Source: Streptomyces aurantiacus
GTDB lineage: Bacteria; Actinomycetota; Actinomycetes; Streptomycetales; Streptomycetaceae
Length of the DNA stretch: 64,000 nt
NCBI RefSeq assembly: GCF_027107535.1
Contig: NZ_CP114283.1
Coordinates: forward strand, 9,052,001-9,116,000
Direction: 5' to 3'
Shown: piece by piece, positions 1-10,747 of the stretch
Layout of the letters: every line of letters starts with the position of its first letter
How positions within the stretch are numbered: position 1 is the stretch's first letter
Translations under genes and position numbers: made by a program
The notes under the pieces: generated by a model
What the model was told of the DNA's origin: nothing
Database searches by the model: none
The model's input: only the letters and a program-made list of their open reading frames with translations

Positions 1-844
1 GGGTGTTCATCTCCAGGAAGTGGACGCGGTCCCCGGAGACCAGGAACTCGACGGTGCCGGCGCCCGTGTAGGCGATCGTGCGGGCGGCGGCCGTCGCCGC
101 GGAGCGCAGCCGCTGTTCCGTGTCGGGGCCGAGGCCCGGCGCGGGGGCCTCCTCGATCACCTTCTGGTGGCGGCGCTGGAGGGAGCAGTCGCGGGTGCCG
201 AGGGCCCAGACGGTGCCGTGGCCGTCGGCGACGATCTGCACCTCGACGTGCCGCGCCCGCTCGACGTACGGCTCCACGAAGACCGAGCCGTCCCCGAAGG
301 CACTCTCGGCCTCGGCCGACGCCGCCCTCAACTCGCTCGGCAGGTCGGTGAGTTCGCGGACGATCCGCATGCCGCGGCCGCCGCCGCCCGCCGCCGCTTT
401 CACCAGGACCGGCAGGTCGGCTGCGGTCACCGCGTCCGGGTCCAGGGGCGCGAGCAGCGGTACACCGGCGGCCGACATCAGGTCCTTGGCGCGGGTCTTG
501 GAGGCCATCGCCTCGATCGCCTCGGGGGGCGGTCCGATCCAGACGAGGCCCGCGTCGATGACGGCCCGCGCGAAGTCGGCGTTCTCGGAGAGGAAGCCGT
601 ACCCGGGATGGACGGCGTCGGCACCGGCCGCGACGGCGGCCTTCACGATCAGCTCGCCGCGCAGATACGTCTCGGCGGGCGACGCGCCCGGGAGGCGTAC
701 GGCGGTGTCGGCCACACGCGCGTGGAGGGCGTTCTCGTCGGCGTCCGAGTACACGGCGACGGTACGGATGCCCAGTTCGTGGCAGGTGCGGAAAACACGG
801 CAGGCGATCTCGCCGCGGCCCGCGACCAGCAGACTCGCAATCAT
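1..844 (-). CDS. Acyl-CoA carboxylase biotin carboxylase subunit, N-terminal part
   Basis: This is the ATP-grasp biotin carboxylase (alpha) subunit of a biotin-dependent acyl-CoA carboxylase, which carboxylates biotin for transfer to an acyl-CoA. Seen: the N-terminal biotin-carboxylase signature VAGRGEIACRVFR at residues 7-20, GYGFLSEN near 80, the glycine-rich ATP loop AAGGGGRGM near 150, and VEVQI near 200. Only the first 281 residues are present; the rest of the ATP-grasp domain and the expected BCCP biotin domain lie off the left edge. ATG at 844 is 35 bp downstream of the carboxyltransferase stop, so the two subunits share an operon. The substrate cannot be read from this part; the AtuA-like neighbour suggests a branched or isoprenoid acyl-CoA. 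Confidence 0.93.
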   Translation of the reverse strand, partial: MIASLLVAGRGEIACRVFRTCHELGIRTVAVYSDADENALHARVADTAVRLPGASPAETYLRGELIVKAAVAAGADAVHPGYGFLSENADFARAVIDAGLVWIGPPPEAIEAMASKTRAKDLMSAAGVPLLAPLDPDAVTAADLPVLVKAAAGGGGRGMRIVRELTDLPSELRAASAEAESAFGDGSVFVEPYVERARHVEVQIVADGHGTVWALGTRDCSLQRRHQKVIEEAPAPGLGPDTEQRLRSAATAAARTIAYTGAGTVEFLVSGDRVHFLEMNT

Positions 845-879
845 GGGACCTCTCACATCAGTCACTCCCGTCCCGCCTC

Positions 880-2483
<1,604 letters not shown>

Positions 2484-2487
<4 letters not shown>

Positions 2488-4322
2488 AGCAATTCCTCCG
2501 GGATGTCGAGGTGGCGGGAGCGCAGCCATTCGCCGAGGGCCTTGGCCTGCGGGTCGAAGCGGTGCTGCGCGGCGACGCCCTCGCCGAGGATGCCCTCGAC
2601 GACGAAGTTCAGGGCGCGGAGGTTGGGCAGGGCATGGCGCACGACAGCCAGGCCGGCCGTCTCCGGGAGGAGTTCGCGGAACCGGTCGGCCGTGAGGGTG
2701 TGCGCGAGCCAGCGCCAGGCGTCGTCGGTACGGGCCCAGACGCCGACGTTCGCGTTCCCGCCCTTGTCGCCGCTGCGGGCGCCGACGACGAGCCCGAGGG
2801 GTGCGCGGCGCACCGGCGCACCGGCCGGCAGGGGTGCGGGCAGCGGGGGTTCCTCGACGGGCCGGAGTAGGGTGTCCTGGGCCGGCATCACAGGGATCCG
2901 GCGCCCGTCGTGGAGGACCGCCACATGGTCCACGTCCCCATGGGGGACGTACTCGTCCTCGAAGACCCCATAGGGAGCACCCTTTCCGGGTGGCGCCAGC
3001 ACATGGAACCCGGGGTAGCTGCCGAGGGCCAGTTCGATGGCGGCTCCGCTGAGGGTGCGGCCCACGGCGTCCTGGTCGGGGTCGCGCACGACGAGCCGGA
3101 GCAGGGCGCTCGCGGTCTCCTCGGTGGGCGCGTCGGGGTGGTCGGTGCGCGCGAGGTCCCAGCGGGCCTGAGCCGGCCGGGACTCGGCGGCCACGAGGAC
3201 GCTTTCCAGCTGGGCCCGGACGAACGCGGCCTTCGCCTCGATGTCGAGCCCGGTCAGCACGAACACGACCTCGTTGCGGAAGCCGCCGAGCCGGTTGAGC
3301 CCGACCTTGAGCGTGGGCGGCGGCGCCTCGCCGCGCACCCCGTCGATCCGTACCCGGTCGGGGCCCTCCCGGGTGAGCCGGACCGAGTCGAGGCGGGCGG
3401 TGACGTCGGGTCCGGCGTACCGGGCGCCGGACGTCTCGTACAGGAGCTGGGCGGTGACCGTGCCGGTGTCCACGACACCGCCGGTGCCGTCGTGCTTGGT
3501 GATGACGCTCGTGCCGTCCTCGTGGAGTTCGGCGACCGGGAAGCCCGGGTGGCGCAGCCGGGCCGGGTCGTGCTCGGCGAAGAAGGCGTAGTTGCCGCCG
3601 GTGGCCTGGGTGCCGCACTCCAGGACGTGCCCGGCGACGACGGCGCCCGCGAGGCGGTCGTACGCGTCCGGCGCCCAGCCGAAGTGGGCGACCGCGGGCC
3701 CTGTGACGAGCGCGGCGTCGGTCACCCGCCCGGTGACGACCACGTCGGCGCCCTCGCGCAGGCAGGCCGCGATCCCGCCGCCGCCGAGGTAGGCGTGCGC
3801 GGCGAGGCTCTTCGGGTGGCGGCTGCTGAGGTCGTCGCCCTCGACGTGCGCGACCCGGGCCGGGATGCCCAGGCGGCCGGCCAGTTCCCGTACGGCGGCG
3901 GCGAGTCCGGCCGGGTTGAGGCCACCCGCGTTCGCCACGATCCGCACGCCCCGCTCGTGGGCGAGACCGAGGCACTCCTCCAGCTGCCGCAGGAAGGTGC
4001 GGGCGTAGCCGCCGGCCGGGTCCTTGAGCCGGTCACGGCCGAGGATGAGCATGGTCAACTCGGCGAGGTAGTCGCCGGTCAGGACGTCCAGCGGGCCGCC
4101 GGTGAGCATCTCGCGCATCGCGTCGAAGCGGTCGCCGTAGAAGCCGGAGGCGTTGCCGATCCGCAGGGGCCGGACCGCCGGGCCGGGGGCCCGGCCCGGC
4201 GTGCCGGTGGCTGTGCGGGTGCTGCGGTCGGCGGGCGCGCCGAGGGGCACACCGGGGGTCTCGCCGGGGGGCACTCCGGTGGGGCCACTCGTGGTCGCGG
4301 CGGAGGTCCGGCCGGTGGTCAT
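2484..4322 (-). CDS. AtuA-like (DUF1446) acyclic terpene utilisation family protein
   Basis: This 612-residue protein has an AtuA/DUF1446 core beginning near residue 50 (RIGNASGFYGDR) and continuing through the glycine-rich stretch AHAYLGGGGIAACLREGADVVVTGR and a conserved ECGTQATGGNYAFF segment. The C-terminal part (about 500-612, GLVVGARSGDKGGNANVGVW) looks like the AtuA-associated small domain fused on. AtuA is required for citronellol/geraniol catabolism in Pseudomonas but its reaction is not established. The first 45 residues are low-complexity Thr/Gly/Pro and poorly conserved in character. The ATG at 4322 overlaps the upstream stop (ATGA) and its own stop overlaps the carboxyltransferase start (GTGA), so the gene sits tightly inside the carboxylase operon. 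Confidence 0.85.
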
Positions 4323-5113
4323 CCCGTGGTCCCCTTCGGCGGGCGGCCCGTGCCGGGCGGGCCCGCGAAGGCCTGCGCGACGTCCAGCCAGCGGTCGGCG
4401 TCGGGGCCCTCCGCCCGTACGGCGAGGTCGGCGCGGTGGGCCCGCCGGGTGACGAGGACGCAGAAGTCGAGGGCGGGTCCGGTGACGCGCTGGTCGGCGT
4501 CCTCGGGGCCGTACGCCCACAGGTCGCCGGAGGGCCCGGTGAGTTCGATGCGGAACTCCTCCTCGGGCGCGGCGAGCCCATGCACCCCGAAGGCGAAGTT
4601 CCGGGCCCGTACCCCGATGCGCACCACATGCCGCAACCGGTCCGTGGGTGGTCTCGTCACACCCAACGCGTCGGCCACGTCCTCTCCGTGGGCCCAGGTC
4701 TCCATGAGCCGGCCCGTGGCCATGGAGGCGACCGACATGGGCGGCCCGTACCAGGGGAAGCGCACTCCTGTGGGTGCCGCTCGCATGGCGTCCTCCAGGG
4801 CCTCGCGCCCAGCCCGCCACTCGGCGAGCAGCCGTGCCGACGGCAGCGCGGCACCCTCCTCGGCCGCCTCGTCCACGAAACGGTCGGGCGAGGCCAGTGC
4901 CTTCTCGACCTCCTTCGCGAAGGCCTCCGCGTCGGTCAGGGCAAGCAGGGCGGACCGGTCCGTCCAGGCCAGATGCGCGATCTGGTGCGCGATGCTCCAT
5001 CCCGGGGCGGGAGTGGCGAGCGCCCAGCGCTCCTCCCCCAACTCCCCTAGTATCAGGTCGAGTTGCTGACTCTCCTGACGCAGGTCATCGATCACCGATG
5101 AAGGCTCGGCCAC
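4319..5113 (-). CDS. TIGR03084-type DinB/mycothiol-fold metal-binding protein
   Basis: A 264-residue protein of the DinB/maleylpyruvate-isomerase-like four-helix fold. Seen: an N-terminal helix with PAPGWSIAHQIAHLAWTDR, where the histidines are likely metal ligands, a central GRLMETWAHGEDVADALG segment carrying another HxxD, and an all-beta C-terminal part. In this fold the conserved His residues bind a divalent metal, and several relatives use mycothiol. GTG at 5113 is chosen because GGGGAG lies 7 nt upstream; an in-frame GTG at 5134 has no ribosome binding site. It is the promoter-proximal gene of the carboxylase/AtuA operon and ends in an ATGA overlap with it. Its substrate is unknown. Confidence 0.8.
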   Translation of the reverse strand: MAEPSSVIDDLRQESQQLDLILGELGEERWALATPAPGWSIAHQIAHLAWTDRSALLALTDAEAFAKEVEKALASPDRFVDEAAEEGAALPSARLLAEWRAGREALEDAMRAAPTGVRFPWYGPPMSVASMATGRLMETWAHGEDVADALGVTRPPTDRLRHVVRIGVRARNFAFGVHGLAAPEEEFRIELTGPSGDLWAYGPEDADQRVTGPALDFCVLVTRRAHRADLAVRAEGPDADRWLDVAQAFAGPPGTGRPPKGTTG

Positions 5114-5318
5114 AATGCGCTCCCCTCGGGGCACGACGGTGTGCCCCGGAGCATGGCAGCCCGCACGAAAACAAGCAAGCGTGCTTGCATTTGAATTTCC
5201 GGCTTGTGACAGCGACCCGCCACGCCGACCCGTCGGGCCGATCGGTCACGCCGCCCCGTCACGCGCCACCCCGTCACGCGCCCCGGAAATTGGCACGCGC
5301 CGCGCGCGGTCGCCGACG

Positions 5319-5324
5319 TACGGT
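5319..5324 (+). promoter_or_regulatory. -10 box for a leaderless methyltransferase transcript
   Basis: TACGGT lies 6 nt before the ATG at 5331 and there is no Shine-Dalgarno sequence, which fits transcription starting at the start codon. The divergent 217-bp region 5114-5330 must also hold the promoter of the minus-strand carboxylase operon, which I could not pinpoint. Confidence 0.45.
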
Positions 5325-5330
5325 CGGCCG

Positions 5331-6074
5331 ATGGTGGATGACGAGGACGGCTATTTCGGAGAGCCCGTCGCGGCGAGGTACGACGAGTCGTCGGCGGAGA
5401 TGTTCGCGCCCGGTGCCGTGGATCCGGCGGTCGGGCTCCTGGCCGAGCTGGCCGGGGACGGCCGGGCCCTGGAACTGGGCATCGGCACCGGACGCATCGC
5501 CCTGCCGCTGTCGCGACGCGGTGTCGCGGTGCACGGCATCGACATGTCGCGGGCGATGGTCGCCCGTCTGCGGGCCAAGCCGGGCGGTGACGCGGTCGGT
5601 GTGTCGATCGGCGACTTCGCGACGACGAAGGTGGACGGCGCCTTCTCCGTCGCGTATCTGGTCTTCAACACGATCAACAACCTGACGACGCAGGACGCCC
5701 AGGTGGCCTGCTTCCGCAATGTCGCCGAGCATCTGGAGCCCGGCGGCACGTTCGTCGTCGAGGTCGGGGTGCCCGAACTGCGCAGGCTTCCGCACGGGCA
5801 GACCGTCGTGCCGTTCCACCGGAGCCCGACGCGCTGGTCGTTCGACGTGTACGACGTGGCGACGCAGGCGATGAGCTCGAACTACGTCGAGGTCGTGGAC
5901 GGCCGCGGCTCCTACCGGTCGATCCCCTTCCGGTACGTGTGGCCGGCGGAGCTGGACCTGATGGCCCGCCTGGCCGGGCTGCGGCTGCGCGACCGGTGGG
6001 ACAACTGGACGCGGGAGCCCTTCACGAGCGAGAGCGGGCAGCATGTCTCGGTCTGGGAGAAGTCTGCCGTTTGA
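5331..6074 (+). CDS. Class I SAM-dependent methyltransferase
   Basis: A 247-residue Rossmann-fold methyltransferase. Motif I is ALELGIGTGRIALPL (residues 45-60) and the acidic motif II is VHGIDMSRAMV near 70. A later FNTINNL..QVACFRNVAEHLEPGGTFVVEV stretch corresponds to motifs III-IV. The C-terminal half (RWSFDVYDVATQAM, YRYVWPAELDLMARLAGL) resembles small-molecule methyltransferases of natural-product or unknown pathways. ATG 5331 is preferred over longer upstream reading because a TACGGT box lies 6 nt before it. It is divergent from the carboxylase operon and convergent with the EamA transporter. The stop codon lies inside a perfect 20-bp palindrome. The substrate is unknown. Confidence 0.85.
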   Translation: MVDDEDGYFGEPVAARYDESSAEMFAPGAVDPAVGLLAELAGDGRALELGIGTGRIALPLSRRGVAVHGIDMSRAMVARLRAKPGGDAVGVSIGDFATTKVDGAFSVAYLVFNTINNLTTQDAQVACFRNVAEHLEPGGTFVVEVGVPELRRLPHGQTVVPFHRSPTRWSFDVYDVATQAMSSNYVEVVDGRGSYRSIPFRYVWPAELDLMARLAGLRLRDRWDNWTREPFTSESGQHVSVWEKSAV

Positions 6075-6088
6075 TCGATCGATCAAAC
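6069..6088. repeat. Perfect 20-bp palindrome overlapping a stop codon
   Basis: GTTTGATCGATCGATCAAAC reads the same on both strands and includes the methyltransferase TGA at 6072-6074. It is followed by two CTGATCGC repeats. It has no loop or T-run, so it looks more like a dimeric protein-binding site than a hairpin terminator; function unknown. Confidence 0.6.
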
Positions 6089-6154
6089 GCCTGATCGCCT
6101 GATCGCCTGCTTCGGGAGGCTGCCTGCCCCGGCGGGGATTCGCGCGCGGGCGGG

Positions 6155-6220
6155 GCCGGATCGCATCTCCGGCCGCCCGCTCGTGGGTGCGGCCGGATCG
6201 CGTCTCCGGCCGCCCGCTCG
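6155..6220. terminator. Tandem repeated hairpins between convergent genes
   Basis: Two 29-bp direct repeats (6155-6183 and 6192-6220) differ at one base, and each can fold with GCCGGA pairing to TCCGGC. They fill the gap between the convergent methyltransferase and EamA genes and probably act as a bidirectional terminator without a U-tract. Confidence 0.5.
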
Positions 6221-6223
6221 CCG

Positions 6224-7210
6224 CTAGGTGTCCAGGCCCTTGGCCTTTCCGCGTCCGATCTGCGTCCGTACCGCTCCCATGCTCGCCCCGATGACGAGTG
6301 CGATCGCCATGGCCTCCGTCATGGACAGCGCCTGGCTCAGCACCAGGAAGCCGGCGACCGAGGCGATGGCCGGTTCGAGGCTCATGAGGACGGCGAAGGT
6401 GGAGGCGGGGAGGCGACGCAGGGCGAGGAGTTCGAGCGTGTACGGGAGGACGGAGGAGAGGACGGCCACGGCGGCGCCCAGGGCGATCGTGGTCGGGTTC
6501 AGAAGCTTGTCGCCGGACTCGATGATGCCCAGCGGGAAGAAGACCACCGCCGCGACCACCATCGCCAGCGCCAGGCCGTCGGCCTGCGGGAAGCGACGGC
6601 CCGTACGTGCGCTGAAGACGATGTACGCGGCCCACATGACACCGGCCGACAGGGCGAAGGCGACGCCGACCGGGTCGAGACCGTCGAAGCCGCCGCCACC
6701 ACCCAGCAGGAAGACACCGCCGAGGGCGAGACCGGCCCAGACGAGGTTGAGGGCGCGACGGGAGGCGAGGACCGAGAGGGCCAGCGGGCCGAGCACTTCG
6801 AGTGTGACGGCGGGGCCGAGCGGGATACGGGCGACCGACTGGTAGAAGAGGCCGTTCATCGCGGCCATCGTGACGCCGAAGACGACGACGGTGCCCCAGT
6901 CCGCTCGCGAGTGTCCGCGCAGGCTGGGCCGGCAGATGACCATCAGCACGATCGCGGCGACGGCCAGGCGGAGGGTCACCACGCCGAGCGCCCCGGCCCG
7001 CGGCATGAGACTCACGGCGAGGGCGCCACCGAACTGGACGGAGATCCCGCCGGCGAGTACGAGGCCTACGGGGCCGAGGGCTCGCAGGCCGCGGGGGGCC
7101 GCGCCCGGTGCCTGGTCGGATGCCGTGCCGTCGGCCACGGCGGCCGGACCGGCGGCGGCGGCCGTGGGGTCGGTGACCGTCGGGGACCGGTCAGCGCTGG
7201 GGATGTTCAC
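6224..7210 (-). CDS. EamA/DMT-superfamily transporter (RhtA-like)
   Basis: A 328-residue inner-membrane transporter with ten hydrophobic segments in two EamA halves, about residues 45-175 and 190-320. RhtA-like features are GLRALGPVGLVLAGGISVQFGGALAV at the start of the membrane part, GVTMAAMNGLFYQSVARIPLG in the first repeat and LEPAIASVAGFLVLSQ in the second. Relatives export amino acids such as homoserine or threonine. GTG 7210 is chosen tentatively; an in-frame ATG at 7297 would add 29 residues but lies inside an inverted repeat that looks like an operator. The gene is monocistronic and convergent with the methyltransferase. The substrate is unknown. Confidence 0.82.
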   Translation of the reverse strand: MNIPSADRSPTVTDPTAAAAGPAAVADGTASDQAPGAAPRGLRALGPVGLVLAGGISVQFGGALAVSLMPRAGALGVVTLRLAVAAIVLMVICRPSLRGHSRADWGTVVVFGVTMAAMNGLFYQSVARIPLGPAVTLEVLGPLALSVLASRRALNLVWAGLALGGVFLLGGGGGFDGLDPVGVAFALSAGVMWAAYIVFSARTGRRFPQADGLALAMVVAAVVFFPLGIIESGDKLLNPTTIALGAAVAVLSSVLPYTLELLALRRLPASTFAVLMSLEPAIASVAGFLVLSQALSMTEAMAIALVIGASMGAVRTQIGRGKAKGLDT

Positions 7211-7279
7211 GGGGCCGTCCAGGAAGTTCGGGTCGAGGGGCGGTGTTGGTCGCGCGGCATGCACGTTTCGTACATCATG

Positions 7280-7297
7280 ATGGACTTCTCGGTCCAT
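7280..7297. promoter_or_regulatory. Inverted repeat upstream of EamA gene
   Basis: ATGGAC-N6-GTCCAT lies 70 bp upstream of the chosen GTG start, a suitable place for an operator. If the ATG at 7297 is the true start, the repeat would fall on the start codon. No adjacent regulator gene suggests which protein binds. Confidence 0.35.
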
Positions 7298-7390
7298 GGT
7301 AATGGACTCGGTCAGGGCTGAGAAGCCATTTTGCAGCTTACCGAGGGGTTCGAGGTCGGAGTCTCTGCCGTGTGCGGGTTCGTGAGGACT

Positions 7391-7414
7391 GAGCGCGCAG
7401 TTCCCCGCGCCCCT
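7391..7414. repeat. Half copy of the Streptomyces intergenic palindromic element
   Basis: Contains GCGCAGTTCCCCGCGCCCCT, the left arm of the inverted-repeat element found complete at 38321-38380 and 42896-42968. Here only one arm is present, in the 319-bp gap between the EamA and dehydrogenase genes, which otherwise shows no gene. Confidence 0.7.
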
Positions 7415-7483
7415 GGGGGCGGACGCGGGGGCCGGATGTCAGGAGACGGGTCGGCCCTGGCGGCCGGGGGCATCTCGCCCCGC

Positions 7484-7528
7484 GAGGCCGGCGGGTGCGC
7501 GAGGCCGGCGGGTGCGCGAGGCCGGGGG
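7484..7528. repeat. 17-bp tandem repeat
   Basis: GAGGCCGGCGGGTGCGC occurs at 7484-7500 and 7501-7517, followed by a partial third unit to 7528. It sits just beyond the dehydrogenase stop codon and may be replication slippage. Confidence 0.6.
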
Positions 7529-7529
7529 T

Positions 7530-10500
7530 TCAGGAGTGGGGCAGGTCCGTGGGGACCTCTGGAGCCGGTTCGGGCTCCGGCAGCGCCTCCGCCAGTACCT
7601 CTGCCAGATGGCGCCCCTTCACGTTCGCCGTCTGTTGCAGTTGGGTGCGGCACGAGAAGCCGTCCGCCAGGACCACCGCGTCCTCCCCCGCCGCCCGGAC
7701 CGCCGGGAGCAGCTGCTCCTCGGCGCATGCCGTCGACACCTCGAAGTGGCCCTTCTCGAAGCCGAAGTTTCCCGCGAGGCCGCAGCAGCCGCCCGCCAGG
7801 GCGCCGGTCAGACCCGCCGCCTCGCGCAGACGGCGGTCCGGCGCGTCGCCCAGGACGGCGTGCTGATGGCAGTGGGTCTGGCCCACGACCGGGCGGTCCA
7901 GGCGAGGCGGCGTCCAGTGCGGCGCGTGACGCTCCAGCACTTCCGCGAACGTCACCACCGCCGAGGCCAGGCGCCGCGCGCGCGGATCGTCGGGCAACAG
8001 CTCCGGCAGATCGGTACGGAGGGCAGCCGCACAGCTCGGTTCGAGTACGACGACGGGTGGGAGTTCCGGGGCGGCGGGGGCCGGGTCCCGGGACGGGCCC
8101 CGAAGCGGGTCCGGGAGAGGGCCATCGCCGTCCCGGAGCTGGTCCGTGAGATCCAGGGTGCGGCGCATCACCGTGCGGGCGCGGTCCAGTTGGCCCGTCG
8201 AGACATAGGTCAGGCCACAGCAGACCCGGCCGCGGGGCCGATCGCCGGGCCGGAGGCCGGACCGGGCTTCGGGCCGGCCGGGACCGGACGGCCCGGCATC
8301 GAGCGGCCCCGGGTCCGAAGGGAACGGCAGCACTCGCAGCCCCGCCGCCTCCAACACCCGTACAGCCGCCTTGCCGACCGACGGCGAGAGGTACTCCGTG
8401 AAGGTGTCCGGCCACAGGACGACCGCCTTGGGCGGACCCCCGTCGCCGGAGCGGCCCGCGCGCCCAGGACCCTCCCCCGCCGATCCCGCCCGTTCCGCGG
8501 CCCGGCGGCTCCGCCACCGGCTGAACGTCTCCCGCGCCACCCGCGGAATCTCCCGCTCGGGCGCGATCCCGCCCAGCCGCTTGGCGAGCGTCGCCAACGG
8601 CCGTACCGAGGCGAGGAGGTTGACCAGCCACGCCGTACGCGTGCGGTCCACCAGGCGCAGCCACACCGGCAGCCACCCCATCGCGTAGTGCGCGGCCGGC
8701 CGGCGGCGGCCCTCGTAGTGGTGGTGCAGGAACTCCGCCTTGTACGTGGCCATGTCGACGCCCACCGGGCAGTCCGACCGGCAGCCCTTGCAGGACAGGC
8801 AGAGGTCCAGCGCGTCGCGGACCTCCGTCGAGCGCCAGCCGTCCGTGATGACCTCGCCGGCCAGCATCTCGTGCAGCAGCCGCGCGCGCCCTCGCGTGGA
8901 GTGCTCCTCCTCGCCGGTGGCCCGGAAGGACGGGCACATCACGGAGGAGCCGGAGGCTTGCGTGGTACGGCACTTGGCCACTCCGACGCACCTGCGCACC
9001 GCCGACGAGAAGTCCCCGCCGTCCGCCGGATAGCCGAACTCGACGGCCACCGGCTCGCGCGGGAGCACCGCGAACCGAAGGTTCTCGTCGAGCCCGTGCG
9101 GCCTGACGAGCATTCCCGGGTTGAGCAGGCCGTCCGGGTCCCAGAGGTCCTTCACCCGCTCGAACAGAGCGACCACCCGGGGGCCGTACATCTTCGGCAG
9201 GAGCTCGGCCCGCGCCTGTCCGTCCCCGTGCTCCCCCGACAGCGAACCGCCGTGCGAGACGACCAGCTCCGCCAGCTCCTGCGAGAAGGTCCGGAAGCGG
9301 CCGACGCCCGCCCGCGTCAGCAGGTCGAAGTCGATGCGCACGTGGATGCAGCCGTCCCCGAAGTGGCCGTACGGCGAACCGCGCAGCCCGTGGGCCGCCA
9401 ACAGGCCCCTGAAGTCCCGGAGATACGCGCCGAGCCGGGCCGGCGGCACCGCGCAGTCCTCCCAGCCGGGCCACGCCTCGGTGCCGTCCGGCATCCTGGT
9501 CGCCGTGCCGCTGGCGTCCTCGCGGATGCGCCACAGGGCGCGCCGGCCGGCCGGGTCGGTGACCACCAGTGAGGCCGTCACGTCCGCCACACGGGTGATC
9601 GCCTGCGCACGCGCGTGTGCTTCCGCCTCCGTGTCGCCGCCCGTCTCCACGAACAGCCAGGCCCCTCCCCGCGGCAGCCCCGCGTCCGCCGGCACGAGGT
9701 CCGCCGCCATCCCCTCCACCGTCAGGGGCCCGTGCGGCAGCAGGCCGGCCGCCGCTTCCGCCGCCGCGCTCTCGTCCGCGTACGCCAGGACGGCGAGCGC
9801 ACGCGCGCGGGGTGCCTCGACCAGCCGTACGACCGCCTCCGTGAGGATGCCGAGCGTGCCCTCCGAGCCGCAGAAGGAACGCGCCACGTCAGCGCCGCGC
9901 TCGGGCAGCAGCGCGTCCAGCGCGTACCCGGAGATGCGGCGCGGCAGGTCGGGGAAGCCAGTGCGCAGGAGCGCCGACTCGCCGTCCACCAGGGCCCGCA
10001 GCCCTTCGGGGGCGCCCGACCAGTCGGCGCCCAGGCGGGCGGTTGCTCCCCGCGCGGTGATCACCGACAGCTCGCGCACGCTGTCCGCCGTCGTGCCCCA
10101 GGCCACCGAGTGCGATCCGCAGGAGTTGTTGCCGATCATGCCGCCGAGCGTGCACCGGCTGTGCGTCGAGGGGTCGGGTCCGAAGCGCAGTCCGTGCGGC
10201 GCTGCCGCCTCCTGGAGACGGTCCAGGACCACTCCCGGCTGGACCACCGCCGTGCGCGCTTCGGGGTCGAGCGACACGATCCGGTTCAGGTGCCGGGTGA
10301 AGTCGAGTACCACTCCCGTGCCGGTCGCCTGCCCCGCGATCGACGTACCACCACCACGCGCGACGACCGGCACCCCGAGCCGGGAGCACACGGACAGTGC
10401 CGCCGCCACGTCGTCGGCGTCTCTCGGGGCGACCACAGCCAGTGGTACCCGCCGGTAGTTCGACGCGTCCATGGTGGTCAGCGCCCGCGCGGTCGCGTCG

Positions 10501-10568
10501 AGGGCGACCTCCCCGCGCACCGTCTTCTCCAGCGCCGCCCGCAGCTCCCCGAGATCCGTTTCCGTCAT
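7530..10568 (-). CDS. FAD-binding oxidoreductase fused to iron-sulfur/CCG domains (D-lactate dehydrogenase-like)
   Basis: A 1012-residue fusion protein. Residues 30-240 are an FAD-linked oxidase domain of the PCMH fold (VVARGGGTSIAGQATGTGVVLDF, THSRCTLGGMIGNNSCG). Residues 250-540 are the C-terminal oxidase domain (GDGCIHVRIDFD, GEHGDGQARAELLPKMYG). From about 580 come ferredoxin-type cysteines (CLSCKGCRSDCP) and then two CCG motifs (VCCGLTY, GGCCGLAGNFGFEKGH) like those of GlpC/LldE. This is the layout of fused Dld/GlpC or YdiJ proteins, which oxidise 2-hydroxyacids such as D-lactate and pass electrons to the membrane pool. ATG 10568 is chosen although GGAGG sits only 1 nt away; a rarer upstream start is possible. 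The gene is divergent from the conservon. Confidence 0.88.
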   Translation of the reverse strand: MTETDLGELRAALEKTVRGEVALDATARALTTMDASNYRRVPLAVVAPRDADDVAAALSVCSRLGVPVVARGGGTSIAGQATGTGVVLDFTRHLNRIVSLDPEARTAVVQPGVVLDRLQEAAAPHGLRFGPDPSTHSRCTLGGMIGNNSCGSHSVAWGTTADSVRELSVITARGATARLGADWSGAPEGLRALVDGESALLRTGFPDLPRRISGYALDALLPERGADVARSFCGSEGTLGILTEAVVRLVEAPRARALAVLAYADESAAAEAAAGLLPHGPLTVEGMAADLVPADAGLPRGGAWLFVETGGDTEAEAHARAQAITRVADVTASLVVTDPAGRRALWRIREDASGTATRMPDGTEAWPGWEDCAVPPARLGAYLRDFRGLLAAHGLRGSPYGHFGDGCIHVRIDFDLLTRAGVGRFRTFSQELAELVVSHGGSLSGEHGDGQARAELLPKMYGPRVVALFERVKDLWDPDGLLNPGMLVRPHGLDENLRFAVLPREPVAVEFGYPADGGDFSSAVRRCVGVAKCRTTQASGSSVMCPSFRATGEEEHSTRGRARLLHEMLAGEVITDGWRSTEVRDALDLCLSCKGCRSDCPVGVDMATYKAEFLHHHYEGRRRPAAHYAMGWLPVWLRLVDRTRTAWLVNLLASVRPLATLAKRLGGIAPEREIPRVARETFSRWRSRRAAERAGSAGEGPGRAGRSGDGGPPKAVVLWPDTFTEYLSPSVGKAAVRVLEAAGLRVLPFPSDPGPLDAGPSGPGRPEARSGLRPGDRPRGRVCCGLTYVSTGQLDRARTVMRRTLDLTDQLRDGDGPLPDPLRGPSRDPAPAAPELPPVVVLEPSCAAALRTDLPELLPDDPRARRLASAVVTFAEVLERHAPHWTPPRLDRPVVGQTHCHQHAVLGDAPDRRLREAAGLTGALAGGCCGLAGNFGFEKGHFEVSTACAEEQLLPAVRAAGEDAVVLADGFSCRTQLQQTANVKGRHLAEVLAEALPEPEPAPEVPTDLPHS

Positions 10569-10650
10569 GCCTCCAAGAATGCCTCCCCTCACTGACAGTG
10601 ACGGGAGGAAGCGCACCCGCCGATTCGCGGACGAATTGTGAGAGTGGGCC

Positions 10651-10687
10651 GGAACCTGCTCGTTCCGATCACGAAGTCCCATATAGT
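10651..10687 (+). promoter_or_regulatory. Candidate conservon promoter with inverted repeat
   Basis: The inverted repeat GGAAC-N6-GTTCC (10651-10666) is followed by a TATAGT -10-like box at 10682-10687, about 60 bp before the histidine kinase ATG. The 179-bp divergent region also serves the dehydrogenase. The sigma factor or regulator cannot be named. Confidence 0.35.
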
Positions 10688-10747
10688 GACCGCCAGTTGA
10701 GCACCAGGTGTCGCATCCCGCCCAGGACACGACCGAGGACACGATTC

